NCBI GenBank assembly: GCA_030425505.1
Contig: JAUIAB010000022.1
Span: forward strand, 1 to 53,755
Direction of reading: 5' to 3'
Length of the DNA stretch: 53,755 nucleotides
DNA from: Bacteroidia bacterium
GTDB lineage: Bacteria > Bacteroidota > Bacteroidia > Cytophagales > Flammeovirgaceae
The translations under genes were made by a program, and so were the position numbers. Positions 45,725 through 53,755 of the stretch are shown piece by piece. How positions within the stretch are numbered: position 1 is the first letter of the stretch; every line of letters begins with the position of its first letter. Under the pieces are notes generated by a model that saw only the letters and a program-made list of their open reading frames with translations, was not told the origin of the DNA and ran no database searches.

Positions 45725-47707
45725 ATGGGTGCTAAAGGAGTTCAAGTAGCAAAAACCAGAAAAGATGTTAATGCTTTTACCAAGTCTTTGTTGAAAGATG
45801 TGCAAGCATTAGAATACATGTTAAAAAATGACTGGTTTGAATGTGATGAAATTTGCATTGGAGCAGAACAAGAAGTTTGTTTGATAAATGAAAATAAAAA
45901 GCCTGCTCCAATATCTGTTCCTTTATTAGATGCATTAAATATTTCTCAGTTTACCACGGAACTAGCTCAGTTTAATGTTGAAGCCAACCTTTCACCTGTT
46001 CCTTTTACAGGGAACTGTTTTAGGCAGTTTGAAGATGAAATGGATAGTTTACTAGGTAAACTAGTTGAAATAGCAGATGACTTTGATGTAAACCCTGTTT
46101 TGACTGGTATTTTACCTACAATAAGAAAATCAGATCTAGAAATTGAGAATTTAACACCCATGGATAGATACCGTGCTCTTATTGAGGCAATTACAAGATC
46201 TAGAGGGAAAGAGTACGAGTTGAAAATAGAAGGTCTTGATGAATTGAACTTAAAGCACACATCAGCACTACTAGAAGCTTGTAATACAAGTTTTCAAGTG
46301 CACCTTCAAGTTAAACCAGATGAGTTTGTTTCTAAATACAATATTGCTCAAGCTATTGCAGGACCTGTCTTAGCTATAAGTACTAACTCTCCTATGCTCT
46401 TTGGTAAAAGACTATGGTATGAAACAAGAATAGCATTATTCCAGCAATCAGTAGATACTAGAATAACCGGAGAACATTTAAGAGAATCTAGCCCCAGAGT
46501 AGCCTTTGGAAATACTTGGCTTCATGACTCTATACTTAATCTTTATAAAGAGGATATTATAAGACATAGGCCATTACTGGTTACTGATGTACCAGATGAT
46601 GTTATGAAGCAGGTAGAAGAAGGGAAAACGCCTAAACTTTGGGCGCTAAATGTGCATAACTCTACTGTTTACCGGTGGAATAGACCTTGCTATGGTATCA
46701 GCAATAGTGGTAAACCCCATTTAAGAATAGAGAACAGGATTTTCCCTGCAGGTCCTTCCATTATAGATGAAGTGGCCAATGCTGCTTTTTGGATAGGACT
46801 AATGAATGGGTTTGAAGACGCTTACTCAGATATTACTAAAGTAATGGACTTTGATGATGCAAAAGCTAACTTTCACAAAGCTTGTAGAGCTGGTGTAGAA
46901 GCCAAGTTTGTTTGGACAAATAATAAAAAAATTAGTGATACAGACCTTATAGAAAAAGAATTGTTGCCGATTGCTGAGAATGGACTCAAAAAAGCAAATG
47001 TAGACTCTGGAGATATTGATAGATACCTTGGAGTGATTGTAGAAAGAACAAAATCTGCAAAAACTGGTTCAAGGTGGATTTTAGAGTCTTACTCAAAACT
47101 AATAAAGCAAACAACAAAAGATGAAGCTACAACGGCTATTGTTGCCAGTATGCATAAAAATCAAGTTAGCAAAAGACCTGTACATGAGTGGGATCTTGCA
47201 ATTTTAGAAGATATAGATGAATGGAAACCGTCTTCCTTACTAGTAGAAGAGTTTATGTCTACTGATATTAGTTCGGCTAATAAAGACGATATTCCCGAAT
47301 TTTGTGCCGATTTAATGGAGTGGCAACAGCTAAGATATATGCCTGTTGAAGATAACAAAGGTGAGCTTGTGGGGTTAATAACCTCTCATAATCTATTAGA
47401 CCATTTCAATGACATGTATAAGTCTAATACAAGAAAAGATAATATTACTTTAAAAGATTTAATGATAAGAGAGCCTTATACTGTAAAGCCTGAAGATGAG
47501 ATCATCGCAGCAATGGAATTGATGCGTAAAGAAAAGATTGGCTGCCTACCAGTAGTGAGTAATAAAAAACTAGTCGGACTTATTACTGAAGAAAACTTTA
47601 TTAATATTACAGCGAGTCTTCTTAAAAGAATACAAGCTAAATCAAGTAGACTCAAAATAGAGAAAACGGAAAGGTTAAAAGAAAGGAAAAGGAAATTGGT
47701 TTCTTAA
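45725..47707 (+). CDS. GCS2-like ligase fused to CBS pair
   Basis: The 660-residue protein has a glutamate-cysteine-ligase 2-like domain (about 25-400, with CIGAEQEVCLI, FNVEANLSP and LRIENRIFPAGPS). A helical linker follows, then a CBS pair (about 510-640, with LLVEEFMSTDI, VGLITSHNLLDHF, LKDLMIREPYTV and KIGCLPVV) and a basic tail. The first domain should join an amino acid to a glutamate-like substrate with ATP; the CBS pair usually senses adenine nucleotides. No operon partner is obvious. The product is not known to me. Confidence 0.8.
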   Translation: MGAKGVQVAKTRKDVNAFTKSLLKDVQALEYMLKNDWFECDEICIGAEQEVCLINENKKPAPISVPLLDALNISQFTTELAQFNVEANLSPVPFTGNCFRQFEDEMDSLLGKLVEIADDFDVNPVLTGILPTIRKSDLEIENLTPMDRYRALIEAITRSRGKEYELKIEGLDELNLKHTSALLEACNTSFQVHLQVKPDEFVSKYNIAQAIAGPVLAISTNSPMLFGKRLWYETRIALFQQSVDTRITGEHLRESSPRVAFGNTWLHDSILNLYKEDIIRHRPLLVTDVPDDVMKQVEEGKTPKLWALNVHNSTVYRWNRPCYGISNSGKPHLRIENRIFPAGPSIIDEVANAAFWIGLMNGFEDAYSDITKVMDFDDAKANFHKACRAGVEAKFVWTNNKKISDTDLIEKELLPIAENGLKKANVDSGDIDRYLGVIVERTKSAKTGSRWILESYSKLIKQTTKDEATTAIVASMHKNQVSKRPVHEWDLAILEDIDEWKPSSLLVEEFMSTDISSANKDDIPEFCADLMEWQQLRYMPVEDNKGELVGLITSHNLLDHFNDMYKSNTRKDNITLKDLMIREPYTVKPEDEIIAAMELMRKEKIGCLPVVSNKKLVGLITEENFINITASLLKRIQAKSSRLKIEKTERLKERKRKLVS

Positions 47708-47724
47708 TTGAAAATCTAGTCTAA

Positions 47725-47889
47725 ATGATAGGATATATTGGCCCAGGTTTGGGAGGAGGGATAGCAGCAATAATTGTAGGAGTAATACTAACATTTTTTT
47801 CATTTTTAGTAGCTGTTTTTTGGATTCCTCTGAAACGTCTTTTCAAATTCATTAAGAATAGAATGCAAAAGCAAAAGAATAATAATTAG
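47725..47889 (+). CDS. Small glycine-rich membrane protein (54 aa)
   Basis: The ATG at 47725 opens a 54-residue frame: MIGYIGPGLGGGIAA, one strong membrane helix (about 12-36), then KRLFKFIKNR and a basic tail. Short proteins of this GPGLGGG design occur beside arylsulfotransferase-like genes in Bacteroidota and other phyla. It starts 17 bp after the GCS2-CBS gene and ends 9 bp before the arylsulfotransferase-like gene, so it probably heads that group. The role is unknown. Confidence 0.7.
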   Translation: MIGYIGPGLGGGIAAIIVGVILTFFSFLVAVFWIPLKRLFKFIKNRMQKQKNNN

Positions 47890-47898
47890 ACGAAACAA

Positions 47899-49239
47899 GT
47901 GAGACTGAAGAAAATTAGAATAGTATTTATAGGAATTTGCTTAATCCTATTTTATACAATTTTCATTTCATCTACAGTTCGTAATATTTATTTATCTGAT
48001 CATGGCGGAGAAAAATGGTTTGGCGGCTTTACTACAATTTTTAAAACTCTTGCAGAACTTCCTTCTGACACTAAAAAACTATTTCTTGACCCTGAGTATT
48101 TAATAAGCAATATCACTCTGAAAGATGGTTTTACTTATTATGTTTCAAAAGATAGCTTACTTGGTTACCCTAAGCTATTGATATCCTATAAAAGGGAAAG
48201 GTTTGATAATATTTTTGAGTTATTAGATATTAAAACAGGAAAAACATTAAAAAAATGGATTCCAGACAGTAGGAAAATTTCTGAATTGACTTACAATAAG
48301 TCAAACACAAGAGCTTTACCTTTTGGAAGTGATTATAATTTTACGCACCCTCTCTTGGCTAAAGATAGCTCTCTTTTTTTTACCACATTGCACAGTTTAG
48401 TGAAAATTGATAAGAATAGTAAAATAATATGGGTAAAAAATGATAGAGAATACCACCATTCTATAGAGTCAGATGATCAAGGAAATATCTATGTTTGTAC
48501 TGCTCCCTTCAAATCAGCAGAGTTTGATTTTCTTCCTGAGAAGGAAAAATACAGAGAAAAGTTATTGGATGATGAAATAACGAAGATAGATGCAGAAACA
48601 GGTAAGGCTGTTTTTAGTAAATCTGTTTTGAAAATTTTAGAAGAAAACGGGTATGAAAATTTAATTCTTGCAAAAGGGCTAATTAGCAATGACCCAATTC
48701 ATTTAAATGATATTCAGCCGGCAACTACAAACTCTGACTTTTGGCTAAAGGGAGACCTCTTGGTTTCTTCTCGGCATTTGAGCTTAGTTTTTTTGTACAG
48801 GCCAACTACTAATAAAATACTGTGGTTAAAAGAAGAGCCTTGGTACAACCAGCATGATTGCGACTTTTTTGAGAATAATAAAGTGGTCGTTTTTGGAAAT
48901 GATGTAATAAGAGAAGAAACAAGAATTAAAGATCGTATAAGTAATACAAATAGTATAGAGGGTTTTTTGAGTAAAAAAAGACCCTATAATCAAGTATATA
49001 TATATGACTGTATAAATGACACAGTTTATACCCCTTATAAACAAATGCTTAAACAAAATAAAATTAAAACCCTTACAAGAGGGAGATGCGATATTCTATC
49101 TAATGGAGATCTTTTTGTTGAAGAAACAGATGCGGGAAGGACTGTTTTCGGTGACTCTACAAATAAAAAAATTGAGTTTGCAAGAAGAATAAACAATAAA
49201 AAAATAACAAGCTTAAACTGGAGTAGAGTTGTTTATTAA
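47899..49239 (+). CDS. Arylsulfotransferase-like membrane-anchored protein
   Basis: The 446-residue protein (GTG start, 9 bp after the small membrane gene) has one N-terminal membrane helix (about 7-28) followed by a beta-propeller-like body with repeats such as HHSIESDDQGNIYVC, LHSLVKIDKNSKIIW and NPIHLNDIQPA. That pattern matches the Arylsulfotran_2-type ASST family. ASST enzymes move sulfate between phenols without PAPS, but many anchored homologues are uncharacterised. The company of a sulfotransferase supports a role in surface-polymer modification. Confidence 0.7.
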   Translation: MRLKKIRIVFIGICLILFYTIFISSTVRNIYLSDHGGEKWFGGFTTIFKTLAELPSDTKKLFLDPEYLISNITLKDGFTYYVSKDSLLGYPKLLISYKRERFDNIFELLDIKTGKTLKKWIPDSRKISELTYNKSNTRALPFGSDYNFTHPLLAKDSSLFFTTLHSLVKIDKNSKIIWVKNDREYHHSIESDDQGNIYVCTAPFKSAEFDFLPEKEKYREKLLDDEITKIDAETGKAVFSKSVLKILEENGYENLILAKGLISNDPIHLNDIQPATTNSDFWLKGDLLVSSRHLSLVFLYRPTTNKILWLKEEPWYNQHDCDFFENNKVVVFGNDVIREETRIKDRISNTNSIEGFLSKKRPYNQVYIYDCINDTVYTPYKQMLKQNKIKTLTRGRCDILSNGDLFVEETDAGRTVFGDSTNKKIEFARRINNKKITSLNWSRVVY

Positions 49240-49260
49240 ACTGTTTTTTTAATAGAAGAA

Positions 49261-49656
49261 ATGATCTGGATTGCACTATTTATTTCAACTTTTATATCAT
49301 GCCTTATTTATGATATTCTTAAACCAAACTTCTTAATTAAAAAGCTTAGCAAATCGTATAAGTTACAACTCAAAATAATGCTTGATAAAAAAATGGAGGA
49401 TGGTGAAAGGCAGAAAAAACTATTGTGGTGTTTTCGGTATCAATTGAAAAAAGTCATTCAGTTAATAGTAACTATCATCTTAACACTAACACCTTTTACC
49501 ACATTACTATTGTGGCATACTTTTATCCAAAAAATTTCTATTGATCTGCTTTACAGTTGGGAAAGTATAGTCTTATCTTTATTTGCTATTTTCTTATTTG
49601 TATTGCTTAAAAACGGATATGTCAAAATATTCAAAAATAGAAAAGCTTTTACATAA
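49261..49656 (+). CDS. Small integral membrane protein
   Basis: The 131-residue protein has three or so hydrophobic helices (about 2-22, 65-85 and 100-120) and basic loops; I recognise no family. It begins 21 bp after the arylsulfotransferase-like gene and its last 38 bp overlap the sulfotransferase gene, so the four genes from 47725 to 50650 look like one operon. Confidence 0.6.
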   Translation: MIWIALFISTFISCLIYDILKPNFLIKKLSKSYKLQLKIMLDKKMEDGERQKKLLWCFRYQLKKVIQLIVTIILTLTPFTTLLLWHTFIQKISIDLLYSWESIVLSLFAIFLFVLLKNGYVKIFKNRKAFT

Positions 49657-50650
49657 GCTATATCTTTCCAACCACTTCATATCTAAGTCCTCTCTAGAAA
49701 TAGAAGAGCTTTTATTTGGCAGTCAGATAAAAAGGGTAGAAATAGATCAATATATATTTGTGACAGGCTTAGCGAGATCTGGAACAACTTTTTTAACAAA
49801 TAAGATATATGAAACATCAGACTATGCTTCTCTACAATACTCAAATATGCCTTTTCTTTTCTTACCAAATTTGTGGAAAAACAATAAAGAAATAACATCA
49901 AAAGAAAGAGCACATCAAGATGGAATAATAATTAACAGTCAGAGTCCAGAAGAATTTGATGAATACTTCTGGAAGGTGTTTTTACTGAACTCATATGTAA
50001 AAAAGGGACTTCACCCCCACCCCATTTCTCAAAGTATCCTTCAGAAATATCTTACTTATATTTCTTTAATATGTCTATCGAAAAACAAGAAAAGATATCT
50101 TTCAAAAAACAATAACAATATTTTACGATTAGACTCTCTTTCTAAAGTTAAAAATAGTAAAATAATAATCCTTTACCGAAATCCATTAGAACATGCTTCT
50201 TCACTAATGAAAATGCATAATAAATTCATGAAAATGCAAAGAGAAGATGTGTTTGTAAAGCAGTATTTTGATTTTTTAGGCCATTATGAATTTGGGCTAA
50301 ATCATAAACCTTTTCTATTAACAGAATATTTTTTAAAAGAAAAAGAGAAGTATTCTTTGAGCGATATCAATTATTGGTTATTGAATTGGATTAATTACTA
50401 CAGCTACCTTTTGAAAAACTTCAAAGAAGATTATATTCTAGTATCTTTTGAGGATTTAGTAAACAACCCTAAACAAATTTTTCTTTCTATAAGTAAAAAG
50501 CTAGGATGCCAAGAAATCTGCACCCAAGGAAAAACTCATGCACCCTCTAAATACAGTTATGACCAGTATGATAAAATTCTGCTTAGAAAAGCAGAAAATA
50601 TTTATGAAAAGCTTGAAATTTTGAAATTAGGTCAATTTACTTCTACTTAG
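49619..50650 (+). CDS. PAPS-type sulfotransferase
   Basis: The 343-residue protein (ATG at 49619, MSKYSKIEKLL; an earlier in-frame ATG at 49583 adds 12 residues) has the 5'-phosphosulfate loop TGLARSGTTF at 49-58 and a 3'-phosphate-binding segment KIIILYRNPLEHASSLM. Both are hallmarks of sulfotransferases using PAPS. The body carries a conserved NYWLLNWINYY and an EDLVNNP motif. It should sulfate a sugar, lipid or polymer. It is the last gene of a small membrane cluster with an arylsulfotransferase-like protein. Confidence 0.85.
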   Translation: MSKYSKIEKLLHKLYLSNHFISKSSLEIEELLFGSQIKRVEIDQYIFVTGLARSGTTFLTNKIYETSDYASLQYSNMPFLFLPNLWKNNKEITSKERAHQDGIIINSQSPEEFDEYFWKVFLLNSYVKKGLHPHPISQSILQKYLTYISLICLSKNKKRYLSKNNNNILRLDSLSKVKNSKIIILYRNPLEHASSLMKMHNKFMKMQREDVFVKQYFDFLGHYEFGLNHKPFLLTEYFLKEKEKYSLSDINYWLLNWINYYSYLLKNFKEDYILVSFEDLVNNPKQIFLSISKKLGCQEICTQGKTHAPSKYSYDQYDKILLRKAENIYEKLEILKLGQFTST

Positions 50651-50660
50651 ATTAGAAACC

Positions 50661-51107
50661 TTATTCTCTTTTCTCAAAAGGAACTATAATTCCTTTTTCT
50701 ACATAATTTTTTAATCCATTTAAAAGCATTGCCCAACAAAAAGACGATCTTTTAAAATGCGCATTACACTCTGGCCAGCCTATATGCCAAAAGCTAACTT
50801 GAACAGCATCTCCATCTTTCTTTAAATCAAAACCAAAAGAAGTGGAGTCCCAATCTGGGTCAGACTTAATCATTTTTACATGGAAAGCCTTACCTTTTTC
50901 AAATTCTGTAACTTTTCCGTACCAATCGTATTCAGGTGTAAAGAAAAAGTTATATTCTTCATTTTCTCTAGGAGTTCCTTTACACTTTAGTGGCCACCAG
51001 TTTTCTAAGTGCTTAGGTTCAGTTATAGCTTCAAATACTTTATCTATAGCTGCATTAATCACTAAATCATGATTAATCGAATATGTTGAGCCATTTGATG
51101 TTTTCAT
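50661..51107 (-). CDS. SRPBCC/AHSA1-family protein
   Basis: The 148-residue protein has the SRPBCC fold signature: INAAIDKVFEAITEPKHLENWWP near the start and a C-terminal helix, CWAMLLNGLKNYVEKG. Such proteins form a hydrophobic pocket and bind lipids or small molecules. It is convergent with the sulfotransferase gene, only 10 bp apart. Ligand unknown. Confidence 0.85.
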   Translation of the reverse strand: MKTSNGSTYSINHDLVINAAIDKVFEAITEPKHLENWWPLKCKGTPRENEEYNFFFTPEYDWYGKVTEFEKGKAFHVKMIKSDPDWDSTSFGFDLKKDGDAVQVSFWHIGWPECNAHFKRSSFCWAMLLNGLKNYVEKGIIVPFEKRE

Positions 51108-51164
51108 TTTATAAAATCTATTTACTTTACTACAATTCTACCTTCAAATGCTTCTATCATTTTA

Positions 51165-51239
51165 TCAAGAGATAAAAATAGCTAGCCCTAAAGTAAGACA
51201 AAGTAGTAAGAGTGTCATAAATTTTGTACTATCTTCCAT
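51165..51239 (-). CDS. Possible 24-aa single-helix microprotein
   Basis: An ATG lies directly after the fatty-acid-hydroxylase stop (TAGATG) and opens 24 codons: MEDSTKFMTLLLLCLTLGLA, then IFIS. The product would be one membrane helix with a short polar head. The abutting stop and start allow translational coupling. Such microproteins often stabilise a membrane enzyme, but with only 25 codons this could be chance. Confidence 0.3.
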   Translation of the reverse strand: MEDSTKFMTLLLLCLTLGLAIFIS

Positions 51240-52112
51240 CTACTTTTTGGTTAGAGGATAAATTATTTGAGACTGAAAACTCTTTGGGAACTTTTCGTCT
51301 TCCTCGAAGCCTAGTTCAATATCTCTACCTGATTTAGGGACATAACAAGTCTTGAAAATATAGTCCCAAACACTAAGCGATATCCCGTAATTAACACCAT
51401 ATTTATGATTTTCTGGTAGTGCTTTCGCATGATGCCATATATGCATATTTGGATTATTAATTATGTATTTTAAAGCACCATAATTCCAACTAAGGTTAGC
51501 ATGATTCAAATGACCTATTGTTACAGCAATAATGTGAATGATAAAAAAATCATCAATGCCAAAGCCAATCATTGCAAGGGGAATATATTGAATTGTTTTG
51601 TAAAAAATGGTTTCCATCCAATGAAACCGAAGGTGTGCAGCAAAACCCATTTCTTTTACAGAATGGTGAACTTTGTGAAACTCCCACATCCAGGGTACAC
51701 GATGTAGCAACCGGTGAACATTCCAATGTATAAAGTCAGCTACTACGAAAGCAATAGCTAGCTGTAAAAAAACGGGCAAAGAACTTATTTCAATTGCTAC
51801 AATATTTTTAAGTCCAAAAAGGTGAAGAAAGTCATTAAAAGCCTTTACTGCTACATTCGATAGCCCATTATAAAGTATTAAAGAAAATAGAAAGAAGTTG
51901 AAAAACATGTAAAACCCATCCAACCAGAAGTCTTTTCTAATAATGGACTGTTTTTTTCGCCAGGGCATTATTATTTCTAGTAACCAAACCGATATCGAAA
52001 GACCAATAAGCCAATAAAAGTAATTCCCCCAGGAAGGATACATGATTTCATTGATCAGATAATTCCAATAGCCTGTGTAGCTATTTTTAACTATTTCCCA
52101 ATATTCAGTCAT
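51240..52112 (-). CDS. Sterol desaturase/fatty-acid hydroxylase family membrane enzyme
   Basis: The 290-residue protein has about five membrane helices and the di-iron His boxes of the family: HWNVHRLLH, HKVHHS, and HLNH...HIWHHAKALP. It should use O2 and a di-iron centre to hydroxylate or desaturate a lipid. The gene overlaps the rhodanese gene by 8 bp, making a rhodanese-rhodanese-hydroxylase operon. Lipid substrate unknown. Confidence 0.88.
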   Translation of the reverse strand: MTEYWEIVKNSYTGYWNYLINEIMYPSWGNYFYWLIGLSISVWLLEIIMPWRKKQSIIRKDFWLDGFYMFFNFFLFSLILYNGLSNVAVKAFNDFLHLFGLKNIVAIEISSLPVFLQLAIAFVVADFIHWNVHRLLHRVPWMWEFHKVHHSVKEMGFAAHLRFHWMETIFYKTIQYIPLAMIGFGIDDFFIIHIIAVTIGHLNHANLSWNYGALKYIINNPNMHIWHHAKALPENHKYGVNYGISLSVWDYIFKTCYVPKSGRDIELGFEEDEKFPKSFQSQIIYPLTKK

Positions 52113-52617
52113 ACACTTTTTCGCCCTTTTTTAGCCAAATTCCCCAGGTTCTACTATAAGCATGAACTTTTTTGGTCGGCTTTCCATGCTCATCTACTAC
52201 AGGCTTCTCCTGATTAACCCATTCAAATAAGCTTCCATAAAGGTTGCTCACATTGGTATAACCTTCTTCAATCAGTATTCGGGTTATTTTTTCGCTTCTG
52301 GCACCAACAGAACAGTATGCAATAATCTGAGCATCTTTGTCAACTTTCTCTACTCGCTCCAAGTCAAAGTCATCATAGCCAACCCATACTGCACCTTCTA
52401 TATGGCTTACTTCATATTCCTTCTTTTCCCTAGTATCAATGAATATAATATTGCTATTTGCTTTTTTAAGACTATCTGCCTCTTGAATGCTTACTTCGGG
52501 TACATCACTTTTTAGAATAGTTTTCAGCAGTGCATTATAAGCTTTGCTTTTAACCTTTTGAGCATTGCTATAAAAAACCACCATCAGTAAAAAAACGAAT
52601 ATACCAATGCCTCTCAT
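52105..52617 (-). CDS. Exported rhodanese-domain protein
   Basis: The 170-residue protein has a signal peptide (about 1-19) and one rhodanese domain (about 40-150) with active-site loop AYCSVGARS, so Cys is present. The C-terminus (KKVHAYSRTWGIWLKKGEK) is a typical extension of this Bacteroidota group. Rhodaneses carry persulfide sulfur. It sits between a second rhodanese (4-bp ATGA overlap) and the hydroxylase (8-bp overlap). Confidence 0.88.
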   Translation of the reverse strand: MRGIGIFVFLLMVVFYSNAQKVKSKAYNALLKTILKSDVPEVSIQEADSLKKANSNIIFIDTREKKEYEVSHIEGAVWVGYDDFDLERVEKVDKDAQIIAYCSVGARSEKITRILIEEGYTNVSNLYGSLFEWVNQEKPVVDEHGKPTKKVHAYSRTWGIWLKKGEKVYD

Positions 52618-53024
52618 GGCATGACTGTTTTCATTTTTTTCTGTTTCCAGAGGGTTATCCCACCTTGTAAGTCGTACACTTCTTTAAAACCGAGTTGTAG
52701 GAATTTCTTTTGCGCTCTGGTACTTCTTCCGCCCGATGCGCAGTAAACTATCACAGGTTTTTCTTTGTCCAATTGCTCTGAAACTAACTGCTCAAACTCT
52801 TTATCAAACCAGTTAATACGAGTAGCGTTTTCTATGATGCCACTTTGCCATTCCTCTGGTGTCCGTACATCTACTATTTGAACTTGCTCCAATGAGTCAC
52901 AATAAGCTTTAAAAGCTTCTGGGCTTAACAAATGCTGCTTTGCCGTTTTTTCTTGAGCGCAGCAAGCTAGCAAACCAACTGTAATTACTAACCAGATGCT
53001 AAAAATTGTGGTTATCTTTATCAT
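52614..53024 (-). CDS. Rhodanese-domain lipoprotein
   Basis: The 136-residue protein has a lipoprotein signal with lipobox LLACC (Cys about 21) and one rhodanese domain with active-site loop VYCASGGRS (Cys present). It heads the three-gene operon and overlaps the next rhodanese by ATGA. Periplasmic sulfur transfer is the likely theme. Confidence 0.88.
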   Translation of the reverse strand: MIKITTIFSIWLVITVGLLACCAQEKTAKQHLLSPEAFKAYCDSLEQVQIVDVRTPEEWQSGIIENATRINWFDKEFEQLVSEQLDKEKPVIVYCASGGRSTRAQKKFLQLGFKEVYDLQGGITLWKQKKMKTVMP

Positions 53025-53060
53025 TTTTTACGTTTTTAATTTCTCTATGAAGAGAATTAT

Positions 53061-53360
53061 TTATAATTCAATAGAAATTTTAACTTTTCCTCCAAAACCT
53101 TTTTCTACAATATCAAACAAGGTTTTTAAAGTCAAATTACTTCCATTGTTTTCAACTCTCGAAATATAGGTTCTTTTCTTATTGATAAGCTCTGCTAGTT
53201 GTTCTTGTGTTAACTTTTTCTCTTCCCTTGCTTTGCGAAGCAGCAATCCTATCTTAAAAGATTCAAAGTCTCTTTCGAGCTCATCTCTTCTGCTGGTTTC
53301 TTTTTTCCCATAGACAGAATCTTTAATTTCTTTCCATGTGCTAATATGTTCTTTTTTCAT
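53061..53360 (-). CDS. XRE-family antitoxin (HigA-like)
   Basis: The 99-residue protein has an N-terminal charged region and a C-terminal XRE HTH (about 33-85: LRKAREEKKLTQEQLAELIN, then KRTYISRVENNGSN). Placed 57 bp after the toxin-like frame in the same direction, it matches the toxin-first HigBA order. It should bind the toxin and its own promoter. The toxin seems damaged, so the module may be decaying. Confidence 0.8.
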   Translation of the reverse strand: MKKEHISTWKEIKDSVYGKKETSRRDELERDFESFKIGLLLRKAREEKKLTQEQLAELINKKRTYISRVENNGSNLTLKTLFDIVEKGFGGKVKISIEL

Positions 53361-53417
53361 TTTTCTACATTTAAAATATCCCTAAAAGCGGTATCTACTT
53401 TAGTAAATATTATATAG

Positions 53418-53755
53418 TTAGTTATAGTACTCTTTCACTAGTGTAAGAGCTTTTTCTATTTCTTTTTGAGGAGTTTTTTGTGTCTTTTTAGTAAACCCAT
53501 TCAAGAGTATAACTAGTTTGCCTTTATCGAAGAAACAAAATACTCTCCAAATATTTGAGGCAAGTTGAACCCTCGCTTCGTATAAGCCTTTAGTTCCAGT
53601 AACAGCTTTAAGGTAATTTGATGGAATTCTTTCAAGGGTTTCAATAGCTTCAATTACCTTATATATCTTATCTTGAACCTTCTTCCTGAGTTTGACACGA
53701 TTTTGGGATAAGATACTGGTATTGAGTCATTTAAAAAACGGCTTTCGATATACAA
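53418..53755 (-). pseudogene. HigB/RelE-type toxin, interrupted and edge-truncated
   Basis: Reading leftwards from the window edge, the frame continues over 110 codons to a stop at 53418-53420. It shows RelE/HigB landmarks: KVQDKIYKVIEAIETLERIP, then GTKGLYEARVQLASNIWRVFCFFDKGKLVILLNGF and a KKTQKTPQKEIEKALTLVKEYY tail. An in-frame TGA at 53727-53729 interrupts the N-terminal part, with no in-frame ATG after it. The 5' end is outside the window. Either it is inactive, or a base error is present. Confidence 0.65.

Overview
The window looks like a chromosomal segment of a member of the Bacteroidota, most likely a marine Cytophagales-type (Marivirga/Flammeovirga-like) bacterium. The evidence is AT-rich DNA, a GldA-type gliding ABC ATPase, a type IX secretion (T9SS) sorting domain, a DUF4625 lipoprotein, a eukaryotic-type GSII glutamine synthetase and Bacteroidota-style secreted YD-repeat proteins. 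No rRNA, tRNA or CRISPR array was seen.

Left half (1-26966), accessory. Reading in the direction of transcription (leftwards from 26966), a two-gene RHS/YD-repeat operon (22992-26966 and 15603-22976) ends in a putative cell-wall-hydrolase toxin tip and is followed by two exported candidate immunity proteins. Next comes a mobile unit, then a displaced orphan RHS toxin tip (7251-8561) with two immunity-like genes and a MITE (6519-6799), then a second copy of the mobile unit. Each unit has a nearly invariant 4.8 kb core (1262-6088 and 9781-14604): two overlapping tyrosine recombinases, one with a degenerate active site, a CHC2-zinc-finger/AAA+ replication-type protein, a divergent XRE repressor and two overlapping small ORFs. 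Left of each core lies a different passenger, a DUF1016/YhcG nuclease in unit 1 and a YefM-YoeB toxin-antitoxin pair in unit 2. Beyond the passenger is a shared hairpin-rich left arm (1-165 and 9003-9182). The two cores look identical over about 4.7 kb but carry clustered, mostly synonymous differences at both ends. I propose this as the most novel system in the window: a passenger-swapping two-recombinase transposon interleaved with an RHS tip/immunity array.

Middle (27449-34501). A glutamate-receptor-like K+ channel, a SulP anion transporter with STAS domain, a small probably metal-related outer-membrane cluster (DUF4625 lipoprotein, CxxCxC barrel protein, small Cys/His protein), and a broken T9SS-exported FN3 protein. 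The barrel gene carries a 99-bp leader that aligns without gaps (about 77% by eye) to the leader of the mobile unit's recombinase operon.

Right (34564-53755), mostly core genome. gldA, nusA and rimP (infB is not in its usual place after nusA), enolase, a secreted EEP-family nuclease/phosphatase, GSII, a very large exported TPR-CHAT protein, a GCS2-CBS fusion, a small membrane protein/arylsulfotransferase-like/sulfotransferase cluster, an SRPBCC protein, a fatty-acid hydroxylase/rhodanese operon with a possible 24-aa microprotein, and an edge-truncated HigBA-like module whose toxin frame contains a stop.
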